Below, piece after piece: positions 1 through 9,227 of a stretch of DNA of 64,000 nt (positions are counted from its first letter, which is position 1; the number at the start of each line of letters is the position of its first letter). Source of the stretch: Thermoleophilaceae bacterium (GTDB taxonomy: Bacteria; Actinomycetota; Thermoleophilia; Solirubrobacterales; Thermoleophilaceae); assembly GCA_030447725.1 (NCBI GenBank), contig JAUJOQ010000002.1:329916-393915 (forward strand), read 5' to 3'. A program made the translations under genes and the position numbers. Below the pieces are notes generated by a model. That model was not told the origin of the DNA, did no database searches, and saw only the letters and a list, made by a program, of their open reading frames with translations.

Positions 1-39
1 GGGAGGAGCGCAGCCGGAACGTTGTTCCGGCGAGCACCG
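1..39. repeat. Dispersed 39-bp repeat, copy A (palindromic core CCGGAAC-GTT-GTTCCGG)
   Basis: gggaggagcgcagccggaacgttgttccggcgagcaccg matches the reverse complement of 39899-39937 at 38/39 positions; may extend upstream of the window. Confidence 0.85.
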
Positions 40-45
40 GACCTT

Positions 46-438
46 TCACTCAACCCGAAACTCGCCCTCCATGTTCGCGTGGATCGTGCAGCGGTAGCGG
101 ACCTCGCCGGGCTCGTCGAAGGTGTGCCGGTAGGTCTTGCCGGGCCCTATCTCGCCCGAGGTGAACTCGTTGTAGGCGCGATCGCCTTGCGTCACGGTGT
201 GCGCCACCTGGTCGCGGTTGGTCCAGGTGACGGTGGCCCCGCGCGCGAGCTTGACCTGGCGGGGACTGAACTCGATGTCCTTCATGCCGATTCGCACGTC
301 GCTGCGGGCGGGCCCCTCGAACTCCGTGCCGCCCAAGCCCGGCACCGACGTGAAGCCCTCCTTGTCCTCCCCGCAGCCGAGAAGCCCCATCACCAGCGAG
401 AGCGCTCCCGCGACGCCCGCAAGGCGGGCAGCGGTCAC
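46..438 (-). CDS. Cupredoxin/plastocyanin-like lipoprotein
   Basis: C-terminal 130 aa of ORF 46..1131; GTGA overlap with upstream gene; lipobox-like LLGCG; ATVTWTNRDQVAHTVT...YRCTIHANMEGEFRV type-1 copper motif. Confidence 0.85.
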   Translation of the reverse strand: MTAARLAGVAGALSLVMGLLGCGEDKEGFTSVPGLGGTEFEGPARSDVRIGMKDIEFSPRQVKLARGATVTWTNRDQVAHTVTQGDRAYNEFTSGEIGPGKTYRHTFDEPGEVRYRCTIHANMEGEFRVE

Positions 439-1067
439 CCGCCCTCCTCCACGATGAACGGCGCCACGCGGGCGTCGACCTGCTTCATGGTGAGTCCGCG
501 ATCGAACGCACCGGCGGTGATGTCCTCTCCACGCTCGAAGCGCACCCACGCGGCGTGACGTCCCTCGATCTGGACGATCTGCCCGGCGGCGGTGAGGATG
601 TCCTTCTGCTCGACGAGCGGACCCGCTCCGTTGTAGGCGCTCACACCGGTGTCCTCCAGCGTCTGCGCCGTGGCGAGGAAGCGGTCGGTGCTGGCGAAGG
701 AGTCGCCGAAGTCGAACTTGGGGGTGTCCGGCACCGTGGACGCCAGCTGGCGGATCAGCTGTGCCAGCGTCTCGGCGTGCTCGGCCTCGTTGCGGGCCAG
801 CTCGCGAGCGATTCGCAACGCACCGCCGGACAGGCCGGGGACCTCGCGCAGCGCGCGCTCGTAGAAGTTCTGCTCCAGCCGTTCCAGGACGTAGGCGAAC
901 TGCGCGATCTCCGTGTCGATACGCCCCGATTGCGCGAAGGCCTGGCGCACGAGAGGGCCGGCCGCCGCGGCGCCGCCGATCGCAACCGCCCCGAATACGC
1001 CACGCAACAAGAGCTCCTGGCGGGTGAGGCCGGGGACGGCCCCAGAGACGCGCACGGGCACGTTCAT
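435..1067 (-). CDS. Ferritin-like domain protein (Tat/Sec-exported type)
   Basis: FAYVLERLEQNFYERAL...ELARNEAEHAETL ferritin-like helices; twin-Arg-like/hydrophobic N-terminus. Confidence 0.8.
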   Translation of the reverse strand: MNVPVRVSGAVPGLTRQELLLRGVFGAVAIGGAAAAGPLVRQAFAQSGRIDTEIAQFAYVLERLEQNFYERALREVPGLSGGALRIARELARNEAEHAETLAQLIRQLASTVPDTPKFDFGDSFASTDRFLATAQTLEDTGVSAYNGAGPLVEQKDILTAAGQIVQIEGRHAAWVRFERGEDITAGAFDRGLTMKQVDARVAPFIVEEGG

Positions 1068-1645
1068 ACGAGAAACCTCCTGATCCTGCGCTGCACCTCG
1101 CCGCGATCGATGGGGGTGGCGAAGGCCCCATCCGGCACCGGAGAGCGGCCCGCGAGCAGGTTCAGTATCGACGCGTGGCGTGCCTCGACGGTGTGGATCG
1201 CGAGCGCCGAGGCGAGGATGTCGTCGCTGGTGATCTTGGCCGCCTCGGCGAGGTAGGCGCCGGCGCCCGTGCCCTCGAGATCCGCAGCCACGCGGATCAC
1301 CTTGTCGCGACCGCCGGAGATCACCGAGTCGAAGTCGGTGGCGGGCCGGCCGACGGGCTTGCCGAGGTCCTTGGCGACCGCGGCGAGCGCCTGCACGTGC
1401 TCGCTCTCGTTGTCGAGGATCTTCTCGGCCAGCTCCGCCTCCCGTCCGCCGAGTACGCCTGAGCTCACCACTGCCTCGTAGAAGTCCTCCTCCAGGAACT
1501 CCAGCGTGAGCGCATAGTTGACGACATCAAGGTCGCCACGTGGGGGACCGTCGCGGGGCTCGTCCTCGGTTTCCCCGCAACCGCTCGCCAGCAGCGCCGC
1601 GCCGCCGGCGGTCGCCGAGACGAAGGTGCGGCGGGTGAGCGTCAA
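1064..1645 (-). CDS. Ferritin-like domain protein (second paralogue, lipoprotein)
   Basis: C-terminal part of ORF 1064..2674; TTG start overlapping MCE stop (TTGA); RRTFVSATAGGAALLASGCG signal; NYALTLEFLEEDFYEAVV...DNESEHVQAL. Confidence 0.8.
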   Translation of the reverse strand: MTLTRRTFVSATAGGAALLASGCGETEDEPRDGPPRGDLDVVNYALTLEFLEEDFYEAVVSSGVLGGREAELAEKILDNESEHVQALAAVAKDLGKPVGRPATDFDSVISGGRDKVIRVAADLEGTGAGAYLAEAAKITSDDILASALAIHTVEARHASILNLLAGRSPVPDGAFATPIDRGEVQRRIRRFLV

Positions 1646-3156
1646 GGCCGGACGGGCTCCGTGCCCTCGAGGCCGCGGGGCGTGTCCACCTTGGGCGCGC
1701 GGCCACGGCGCAGGCGCGGGTACTTCTGCCCCTGGAACAGCGACGGCGGAGCCACGAAGCACGGGGGCTCGGCGCCCACGCCGAGGAAGTCGAGCGGAGG
1801 CGGCAGCTGCGTGTCCTTGGGGTTGGGCTGCTCGTCCCCGCCCGGGCAGGTGAAGCTCTCGATCACGCCGGCGGCGGGCATGCGCTCGTAGGCGTTTGGC
1901 ACCGGGTAGGCGTTGCCGCGGTCGAAGGAGGGCCTGCTGGGGTTGCGGGAGAAGGTCTGCGAGTCGATCGACGCAAGCTGCGGCAGCCAGTGCTCGGCCC
2001 CGCGGGGGTTTCCACCCTGGTAGCCGCCGGTGCCCTGACCGGCGAGGGTGGCGCCGCCGAGGGTGAGGAACTGCGCCACCTGGAGCTTGCTGAAGCTGAG
2101 GTAGGACAGGATCGGGTTGAGCTCGGGCAGGAACACGTGCAGGGACTCGAACACGGGCTCGGCGCCCCTCAGGAAGCGCGCCCCTTCGGGAAGGCCGCGG
2201 TTGCCGGCCCGGATGAGGGGATCGAGGTCGACGAACAGGCGCTCGAGGTCCGGCGCGAGCTCGCCGAGGTCGCGCACCGTCGGGCCGAGGTCGTCCACCG
2301 GGCCCTTGAGCTGGTTGACCAGTGGGCGCGTGTCGCGGGAGAAGGTCTCCAGCCGGGCGAGCGTGGTCCGGCTCTCGCGCAGGAAGGTGGGAAACACCTC
2401 GAACGTCTCGGCCAGGGCCTCGTCGCGCGAGGCGAGTGCCGCGAAGGTCTGGTTGCCGTTGTCGATCAGGCCGCGCAGCTGGCCCTCCTCGGCGGCGAGG
2501 GCGTTGAACACGCGACCGGTGTTCTTGATGGTGCCGCGGACGGCCCCCTCCTGGTCCTCGAGGATCTCCAGCAGCCTTGCGCCGTCGGTGGCGAAGGGCG
2601 CCAAGTTGCCGATCGCGTCGTTGAGGTCCTCCCCGTAGTCGCCCGAGACCACCACGGATCCCTCCTGGATCCACTTGGCGAAATTGCGGCGCGTGCGCTT
2701 GTCGAAGATCCGGTAGATCTCGTCGAGCTCGACGGTGATGTTCACGTTGGACTTGGCCAGCTGCTCGCCGTCCTCGAGCATGCCGGCGTCCGGATTGCCC
2801 GGCGTCAACTCGACGTAAGTCTCGCCGAGCAGCGTCTTCTGGCGCAGGATGGCGCGGGTGTCGCGCGGGATCGGCGCGTACTTCTCCTCGACCTCCATCT
2901 CCACCACCGTGCGCCCGCTTGCCTTGTCGAGCTCCCTCGTCCTGACCTTGCCGATGTTGACTCCCGCGAGGCGCACGTCGGCCTCCTCGACCAGCGTCGC
3001 GGCCTCGGGGAACTTGGCGGTGAAGCGGTAGCCCTCCGGGCGCAGCGGGATCGACCCTCCGAAGGAGAGCCAGAGAAAGAGCAGCAGGCCGAAGCAGGAG
3101 AGCGTGAAGCCCACCATCGCGGCGATCCGGCCGACGCTTGGGGTGTCCTTGACCAT
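1642..3156 (-). CDS. MCE/MlaD family protein
   Basis: N-terminal TM then YRFTAKFPEAATLVEEADVRLAGVNIGKV MCE domain. Confidence 0.9.
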   Translation of the reverse strand: MVKDTPSVGRIAAMVGFTLSCFGLLLFLWLSFGGSIPLRPEGYRFTAKFPEAATLVEEADVRLAGVNIGKVRTRELDKASGRTVVEMEVEEKYAPIPRDTRAILRQKTLLGETYVELTPGNPDAGMLEDGEQLAKSNVNITVELDEIYRIFDKRTRRNFAKWIQEGSVVVSGDYGEDLNDAIGNLAPFATDGARLLEILEDQEGAVRGTIKNTGRVFNALAAEEGQLRGLIDNGNQTFAALASRDEALAETFEVFPTFLRESRTTLARLETFSRDTRPLVNQLKGPVDDLGPTVRDLGELAPDLERLFVDLDPLIRAGNRGLPEGARFLRGAEPVFESLHVFLPELNPILSYLSFSKLQVAQFLTLGGATLAGQGTGGYQGGNPRGAEHWLPQLASIDSQTFSRNPSRPSFDRGNAYPVPNAYERMPAAGVIESFTCPGGDEQPNPKDTQLPPPLDFLGVGAEPPCFVAPPSLFQGQKYPRLRRGRAPKVDTPRGLEGTEPVRP

Positions 3157-3173
3157 CTAGCTGGGGGTCCTCA

Positions 3174-4535
3174 TCAGAAGTTGCAGATCCCGAATCCGGA
3201 GGTGGTCACGGCATCGATCTCAGAGACGATCTGCTCGAGGGGCACGCCCTCGAGCCCCAGCTCCGTGGCCGCAGCGGTGAGCTGCTCCACCACGGTCGGC
3301 ACGCTGATGCCGCACAGGGTGGTGCGGCGGAAGGGCCCATTCGCGTCGGAGGTGTTGAAGAGCGACACGCCGGTCTGGGAGACCCAGGCCAGCCAGTAGA
3401 GCATGCCCTCCTCGCGCTCGCGGTCGCGGGCCAGGTCGCCCGTCAGGCCTTCGGCCCCGCCCGGGTTGTAGGCGCCGATGTTGAAGAAGCGGTTGAGCTC
3501 GTCGAATGACTTGGTCAGGTCGGGCAGCGCCCGCACGGTGGTCCGGGCCGCGCCGCCGAGGCGGGACACGTAGGGGCGCGTCGCCCGCGTGAAGGGGCGG
3601 ATCTGATCCTCGACGATCGGGGCGGCCTCACGCACGAACGGGAGCACTGCCGCGTTGGTCTCTTCGAGGCGGCGGAACGGCGGGCGCAGAGCGTTCAGCG
3701 CGGGGCCCAGCCGGTTGCCGAAGGCCTCCACCTTGGTCAGCGTGGACTCCGTCTGGCGCAACGCGCCCGGCAGCTTGCGCACGGTGGCGGCCACGTTGGT
3801 GTCCTCCTCGGCGAGCGCAGAGAACACCTCATTCGAAGCGGTGACCAGCTGGGTCAGCTCCTCGTCCTTGCCCCCCAGCTCGTCCACGATCTCGCTGTAG
3901 TCGTGCACGAGCCGCTTGAGGCTCTCGCGGCGCAGGGCCACGGCGGAGTTGAGCCGGTCGAGGTCGCGGTGCAGCGGCTCCAGGCGCTGGAAGGTCTTGC
4001 GCAAGTCCTCGCCGCGCCCTTCGAGGCCCTTGCCGCCGGCGGAGATCAGGAGCTTGAGGTAGTCGCGGGTGTCGGCGTCGAGCGCGGAGAACACCTCGTC
4101 GGGGTCGACGTCGGGGGCGGTGTTGGCCACAGGTATGCGGTCGCCCTCGCCGAGGGCCTTGCCCTGGCCCGGCTCGACCTCCAGGAACATGTCCTTCAGT
4201 GCGGTCTTCGGGCGCAGCAGCGCGGTGGCGTCCTCACGGATCAGCCCCTCGTAGGCCTTGTCGATCTCCATGTCGACGACGGCGATGCCGTCCTCGACCT
4301 CCACGGCGCCGATGCTGCCGATCTTCACCCCGGCCACGCGTACGGTCTGGCCCTGGCCAGGGGTGACCGCCTGGGCGTCCTGGAGCTCCACCCGGATCAC
4401 CTGGGGCTTGTCCTCCACCAGCGGAAAGCGGAACCGCTGCTGATCGAGGATGTAGGCCGCGATCCCGAGCGCGACCACGAACAGGCCGAGGATCGCGAGG
4501 AAGTCGCGGAAGTACTTGCGGATCGCGCGCCTCAT
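3174..4535 (-). CDS. MCE/MlaD family protein
   Basis: N-terminal TM; VRVAGVKIGSIGAVEVEDGIAVVDMEI MCE domain. Confidence 0.9.
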   Translation of the reverse strand: MRRAIRKYFRDFLAILGLFVVALGIAAYILDQQRFRFPLVEDKPQVIRVELQDAQAVTPGQGQTVRVAGVKIGSIGAVEVEDGIAVVDMEIDKAYEGLIREDATALLRPKTALKDMFLEVEPGQGKALGEGDRIPVANTAPDVDPDEVFSALDADTRDYLKLLISAGGKGLEGRGEDLRKTFQRLEPLHRDLDRLNSAVALRRESLKRLVHDYSEIVDELGGKDEELTQLVTASNEVFSALAEEDTNVAATVRKLPGALRQTESTLTKVEAFGNRLGPALNALRPPFRRLEETNAAVLPFVREAAPIVEDQIRPFTRATRPYVSRLGGAARTTVRALPDLTKSFDELNRFFNIGAYNPGGAEGLTGDLARDREREEGMLYWLAWVSQTGVSLFNTSDANGPFRRTTLCGISVPTVVEQLTAAATELGLEGVPLEQIVSEIDAVTTSGFGICNF

Positions 4536-6049
4536 CGGCCGTCCTCCCCGGCGGCCGCGCGGCGGGCGCGGCCTGCTCTCAGGACCTTCTCGAAGCGATC
4601 GCTTTCGAGGAAGCGCCGCATGCGCGTCTGCAGCAGGCGCTTGTCGGCGGGGCTCGCGCCGGGGTCGCTGAACTCCGAGCTGGCGGCGCTGGGGGCGTTC
4701 AGGTTCGGCGGCTCCTGCGTCTCACAGGGCACGTCCGGGCGGTGCGGGGGCGGCAGGCTGGGGTCGCTCGGCGGCACCGGCTGCACCTCGCCGAGGGCGA
4801 TCCTGTCCGGAGCAACGCCCTGCACACGGAAGAACGGCGTGTTGGCATCGTTGGTGCGGCTGTCACCCGAGAGGCCCACGAAGCTGCGGTTGATCTGCTC
4901 GCGCACGAGCTGGCCGCTGTTGCCCTCCTCGCCCGAAGGGATCTCGGATTCGGCGAAGGGCACGAGCACCTCGTTGGTGCATGAGGCCAGCTCGCGTTGT
5001 GAGGCGAGGAATCCGATCAGCCGTCCGTTCAGGCGCACCAGGCTCGGGATCTGGCGGCGCAGCTCGGCCGCCGTGCCCTGGAGCTCCTGCGGACGCATGA
5101 GCAGGCGCGTCTGGCGGATGAACGGCAGGGCGGCGTCGATGGTCTCGTCAGACGAGCGCACCCCCGGCAGCGCATCGACGGCGAACGCGCGCAGCGGCGG
5201 CAGAGCGTCGTTGAGCGAGGCAAGAGCCGGCTCGCCGGCGACCAGGGTGTCGCGCAGGGCGGGCAGCGAGGCCTGCAGCGCGTCGTCCTCGCCGGCCAGT
5301 GCAGCCGCGGTGGTGTTGAGGTTGGTCACCAGGTCCTTCAGCGAGCCCTCGTCGACGGTCAGCGCCGCTGCGGTCCTCTGCTGGCCCTCGAGCAGGCGCT
5401 GCACGTCTTGTGTCGGCTGGGTGCCCAAGAGGGCGTCGTTGACCAGCGAGGTGCTGCGATAGGCGTCCTCGAAGAACGGGATGGCGTCGTTGAAGGCCTC
5501 CGCGCCACCGCCGCCGAGGCCCTTGAGCGAGTACTCCGCCAGCAGCGTGCGCAGGTCGCCGCGCACATCGGCCTTGAGCACGTTCAGGATCTCGCCGAGC
5601 TGGACCGGCTGGGCGGTCTGATCCATCGGGATCGGGTCGTCGTCACTTTCGCGGATCGGGGCGTTGGGCGTGCCCGGGGAGACGTCGACGAAGAAGTTGC
5701 CCTCGAGCAGGATCCGCGGCCGGATCTTCAGCTCGGCGTCCGTGTGGATCGGAAGACCGTCCTCCTCGAGCTCCATGGTCAGCTTCGCGGCGCCCGTCTT
5801 CGAGTCGATCGTCTCGATCTCCTTGACCTTGCCCACGTTCACGCCGGCGATGCGCACCGGCGACTCGGGCTTGATGCTGCTGGCGTTCTCGAACACCGCC
5901 TCGAGCTCATACGGGCTGGCGAAGGGGTTGGCCTTCGTGAAGCCGAAGTACGACCCGACGGCGATCAGGAGCAGGGTGATCAGGCCCGCGGTGAACGGGG
6001 ACATGCCGCCCTCGCCCGGCCGGCGGCGCTTGCGGCGCAACAGCGCCAT
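4532..6049 (-). CDS. MCE/MlaD family protein
   Basis: MALLRRKRRRPG start, TGATG overlap with upstream gene; YELEAVFENASSIKPESPVRIAGVNVGKV. Confidence 0.9.
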   Translation of the reverse strand: MALLRRKRRRPGEGGMSPFTAGLITLLLIAVGSYFGFTKANPFASPYELEAVFENASSIKPESPVRIAGVNVGKVKEIETIDSKTGAAKLTMELEEDGLPIHTDAELKIRPRILLEGNFFVDVSPGTPNAPIRESDDDPIPMDQTAQPVQLGEILNVLKADVRGDLRTLLAEYSLKGLGGGGAEAFNDAIPFFEDAYRSTSLVNDALLGTQPTQDVQRLLEGQQRTAAALTVDEGSLKDLVTNLNTTAAALAGEDDALQASLPALRDTLVAGEPALASLNDALPPLRAFAVDALPGVRSSDETIDAALPFIRQTRLLMRPQELQGTAAELRRQIPSLVRLNGRLIGFLASQRELASCTNEVLVPFAESEIPSGEEGNSGQLVREQINRSFVGLSGDSRTNDANTPFFRVQGVAPDRIALGEVQPVPPSDPSLPPPHRPDVPCETQEPPNLNAPSAASSEFSDPGASPADKRLLQTRMRRFLESDRFEKVLRAGRARRAAAGEDGR

Positions 6050-7569
6050 CAGGGGACGTCCTCGATGTTGTCGATTCCCAGCTCGCGCGCCTTGAAGGTG
6101 CCGCCGTGCCTCGGGCCGGGACCGCCGGGATCGAGCACGACGTTCATGCCGCCCGGCTCGTTGGGGCCGTAGCGGTTGTTCTTCGACAGCCGGCCGGTGG
6201 GGTAGCCGGTCTGGCCGGCGGCACAGTCGGCGTCGCCGTTCTCGTCGATAGCCGGACCGCCGTACTGGGTGTGCAGCGCGGCGGGCGGGTTCGGGCCCGG
6301 TTGGGCGGGGGTCGCGGTGTCCACCGGCCGCGCGCTGTTGCGGCTCCCGAGCCCGTTGAGCTGCTCGCGGTCGGCGGCCTTGAGCAGGACCCGCTCGAGC
6401 GTGCCTCCGCCACCGGGCTGGGAGAGGTGGGTCCCGAGCGGGTTGAGGAAGTAGACGGCGTAGTTGCACACCGTCTGATACGGGGCGATGAACTTGATCC
6501 CCGGCCTGCCGACGTCGACCGCGGTCTTGAGGTCGCGGATCGCCAGGAGGGTGTTCGGGTTGTCCCCGAGGTCCTCCAGGCCGCCGAACAGATCCGACAG
6601 GTCCTCGGTGAGGTCGGGGACGCGCGGCAGGACGTCGGTCCCGGCCTCGAGCGCGGAGTTGAGCGGGGGCAGGGACCGCGGCAGCTCCTGTGCCGCCGGT
6701 CGCAGCCGCCGCGACAGGTCGGCGAAGTCCGCGAGGAAGGGGCGCTGGACGCGGAAGGAGCGGATCGCGACGATCTGGGTCTCAGGGCCCTCGTCGATCG
6801 TCTGCTGAAGCGCGCTCGGGTTGCGCGAGAATGCGTCGAAGGTGTCGGCCATCTCCGTGAAGAGCTGCGCCTGCTCGCGCGCCACCGGCGCAGCCTCGCC
6901 CGCGGCCCGGCCGAGGCCCTCGAAGAAGCCCGCCAGCTCGGTGTCCGGGTCGCTGAGGTTCTCCATCACCGGCTTGAGGTCGCGCAGGAACGGATTGAGC
7001 GAGGCGATCGCCTCGTTGAGCGAGGCCCCACGACCCGCCAGGGCGTCTCCGAAGCCCTCGAGGCCCACGCGAGACGCCTCGCGCGTCTCGGCGTCGAAGG
7101 TCGCGAGCACATCCTCGAGGTCCTCGGGCTGTTCGGTGTCAGCCACCCCGCTGGCCAGTCCCAGCGTGCCGCCGGGCTCGATCGTCTCCGTGGCTACGCC
7201 CGGCGTCAGCTCCACGTACTTCAGACCCAGGGCCGAGCGGGGCCTGACCGCCAGGCCGGTGTCCACGGGCAGCGCCTCCACCGTCTTGTCGAGCTTGAGG
7301 TCGAGGACCGCGATCGAGCGGTCGCCCTCGCGCTTGGCGGTGATCCTGTCGACCACCCCGACGCGGAAGCCGCCGAGGCGGACCTCGTTGCCGCGCACCA
7401 GCTTGGCGGCGTTGGGCACCTCGGCCTTCAGGTCGTACGTGGGCACGAACGGAAGCCCGGAGTTGGCGTTGTAGGCGATGAACACGGCTATCACCGTGAT
7501 CAGCACCGTGACCGCGCCCACCAGCACGGGGCTGGCCACGATCGAGGGTCCTGGGCGTCTTCTGCTCAT
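6049..7569 (-). CDS. MCE/MlaD family protein
   Basis: YDLKAEVPNAAKLVRGNEVRLGGFRVGVVDRI; N-terminal TM. Confidence 0.9.
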   Translation of the reverse strand: MSRRRPGPSIVASPVLVGAVTVLITVIAVFIAYNANSGLPFVPTYDLKAEVPNAAKLVRGNEVRLGGFRVGVVDRITAKREGDRSIAVLDLKLDKTVEALPVDTGLAVRPRSALGLKYVELTPGVATETIEPGGTLGLASGVADTEQPEDLEDVLATFDAETREASRVGLEGFGDALAGRGASLNEAIASLNPFLRDLKPVMENLSDPDTELAGFFEGLGRAAGEAAPVAREQAQLFTEMADTFDAFSRNPSALQQTIDEGPETQIVAIRSFRVQRPFLADFADLSRRLRPAAQELPRSLPPLNSALEAGTDVLPRVPDLTEDLSDLFGGLEDLGDNPNTLLAIRDLKTAVDVGRPGIKFIAPYQTVCNYAVYFLNPLGTHLSQPGGGGTLERVLLKAADREQLNGLGSRNSARPVDTATPAQPGPNPPAALHTQYGGPAIDENGDADCAAGQTGYPTGRLSKNNRYGPNEPGGMNVVLDPGGPGPRHGGTFKARELGIDNIEDVP

Positions 7570-9227
7570 GGCGAGAGGAGGTAGTCGAGGAGGACGGTGG
7601 ACGACTCGTTAGAGGGAGCTCCCCGCAGCCCCGGCGCTCCAGGAAGGGCCGGTGTCTGCTGCGGCGCCCGGGGCAGCGCGGGCACGCCGGGCAGCGCGCC
7701 CAGGAGCTCGCGCACCGCGGGCGGCAGCGTCGGGGCCCCGGAGCGCGGCGCGGAGCGCTCGGAGCCCGGAGCGGAGTCATCGGAGCCCGGCGCGGAGCCA
7801 TCGGCCTCACCGCCGTCGGACACGCGCTTGCCGTCGCGCGCAAACCTGCCATCGCCCGCGTCGCGAGCGGCGCTCGCCGCGGCCTGCGGGTTGTCGGGCA
7901 GCGGGTCGGGGGCGGTGATCCCCGGCTGGTAGGGACCGAGGAACTCGTTGCAGCGGGCGAAGGCCTCCTCCTCGCCTTCGTCGGTGGCGTAGTAGGGCGA
8001 ACAGTCGGGATCCTCGATGCCGATGATCTTCAGCACGTGTCCCACGTCGTCGCGGCCGTTGAGGGCCAGGGTCTGCCAGTAGAAGTAGTTCCACAGCGCC
8101 TCCATCCCGGTGAAGCCGCCGGTGTCGGCGATGTGGGTCTTGTCCGGGGCGGGCGGTCCGGTGGCCTTGGCGCGAGGATCGGGCTCGACCGCACGCTTGC
8201 GGTCGTCGAGGGTCTCGAGCAGCTGGCGCAGCGGCTTGGCGAGGCCCGGCACGTCACGGGCCAGGTCGCGCAGCTCGTTGACCTCGGCCTGAGAGGCGCG
8301 GAACGCGCGCAGGCCGTCGGCAGAGGCCGCGCCCAGGCCGCGGAAGGCGGGGCGGGAGGAGTCCGAGAAGGGCCCGAGACGGGCCAGGAACCTGTCGAGG
8401 TCCGGAGCGGCGGCCTGGAGGTCGGCCAGCGCCGGGATCTGCTCGTCGGCGACGTTGCCGAGCTGGACCATGTAGGGCTCCAACTCGTCGAGGAAGCCGG
8501 GCAGCAGAGCGAAGTTGCGCTTGAGCTCCTCGCGGCGGGTGGCGGTGATCTGCGCCGTCTCCCCCGCCTCGTCGACCCAGCGCGCCACGTCGGCCTTGCG
8601 GTTCTCCAGCTGCTCGGTGACCACCTGGGCGTCGTCGATGAACTTCTGGATCGTGCGGTTCTGGTCGGCCAGGACCCGTAGCGTCCGGCTGGTCTCGCGC
8701 AGACCGGGGTGCGCACGGCGCAGCACCTCGGCAAGGTCCTCGTCGCGACCGGCCAGACCGCTGCCCAACTCGGCGATGATCAGACGCAGCCGCTCGCGGT
8801 ACGGGCGGCGCAGGATGTTGTTCACGAGGTCCACGGGGATCGTCGAGCTGGTCTGCTCGACGGGAATCGTGCCGCCCTCGGCCAGCTTCTCATCCGAGCT
8901 GCCCGGCTGGCAGTCGACGAAGTACTCACCGATCAGCGACTGGGGGCGAATCACGCAACGCGCGTCCTCGCGCAGCTCGCCCACGCCCGGCTCGGTGATC
9001 TCGAACTCGACCACGGCCTTGTGCGGGGACTCGCGCGTGAGCTTGAATCCGGTGGTCTGCCCGGCACGGACCCCGGCGATCTTCAGGTCACCGCCCTCGG
9101 TGAGGCCGAAGGCGTTGTCGAACACCGCGCGGTAGGGCTCACCGGGCCTCTCCCCCCCGGCGGCGCCCAGCACGGCCGCGCCGGCGACCACGAGCACAGT
9201 CAGGGCTATGACCGCCACGCGCCTCAC
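7566..9227 (-). CDS. MCE/MlaD family protein
   Basis: YRAVFDNAFGLTEGGDLKIAGVRAGQTTGFKL; N-terminal TM. Confidence 0.9.
   Translation of the reverse strand: MRRVAVIALTVLVVAGAAVLGAAGGERPGEPYRAVFDNAFGLTEGGDLKIAGVRAGQTTGFKLTRESPHKAVVEFEITEPGVGELREDARCVIRPQSLIGEYFVDCQPGSSDEKLAEGGTIPVEQTSSTIPVDLVNNILRRPYRERLRLIIAELGSGLAGRDEDLAEVLRRAHPGLRETSRTLRVLADQNRTIQKFIDDAQVVTEQLENRKADVARWVDEAGETAQITATRREELKRNFALLPGFLDELEPYMVQLGNVADEQIPALADLQAAAPDLDRFLARLGPFSDSSRPAFRGLGAASADGLRAFRASQAEVNELRDLARDVPGLAKPLRQLLETLDDRKRAVEPDPRAKATGPPAPDKTHIADTGGFTGMEALWNYFYWQTLALNGRDDVGHVLKIIGIEDPDCSPYYATDEGEEEAFARCNEFLGPYQPGITAPDPLPDNPQAAASAARDAGDGRFARDGKRVSDGGEADGSAPGSDDSAPGSERSAPRSGAPTLPPAVRELLGALPGVPALPRAPQQTPALPGAPGLRGAPSNESSTVLLDYLLSP

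Noticed and set aside
1990-7584. Long plus-strand ORFs 1990..3399, 3903..5462, 5408..6172, 6106..7584 opposite the MCE operon
   Set aside because: Antisense shadow ORFs from high-GC codon bias; low-complexity Arg/Gly/Leu/Glu composition and no recognisable domains.
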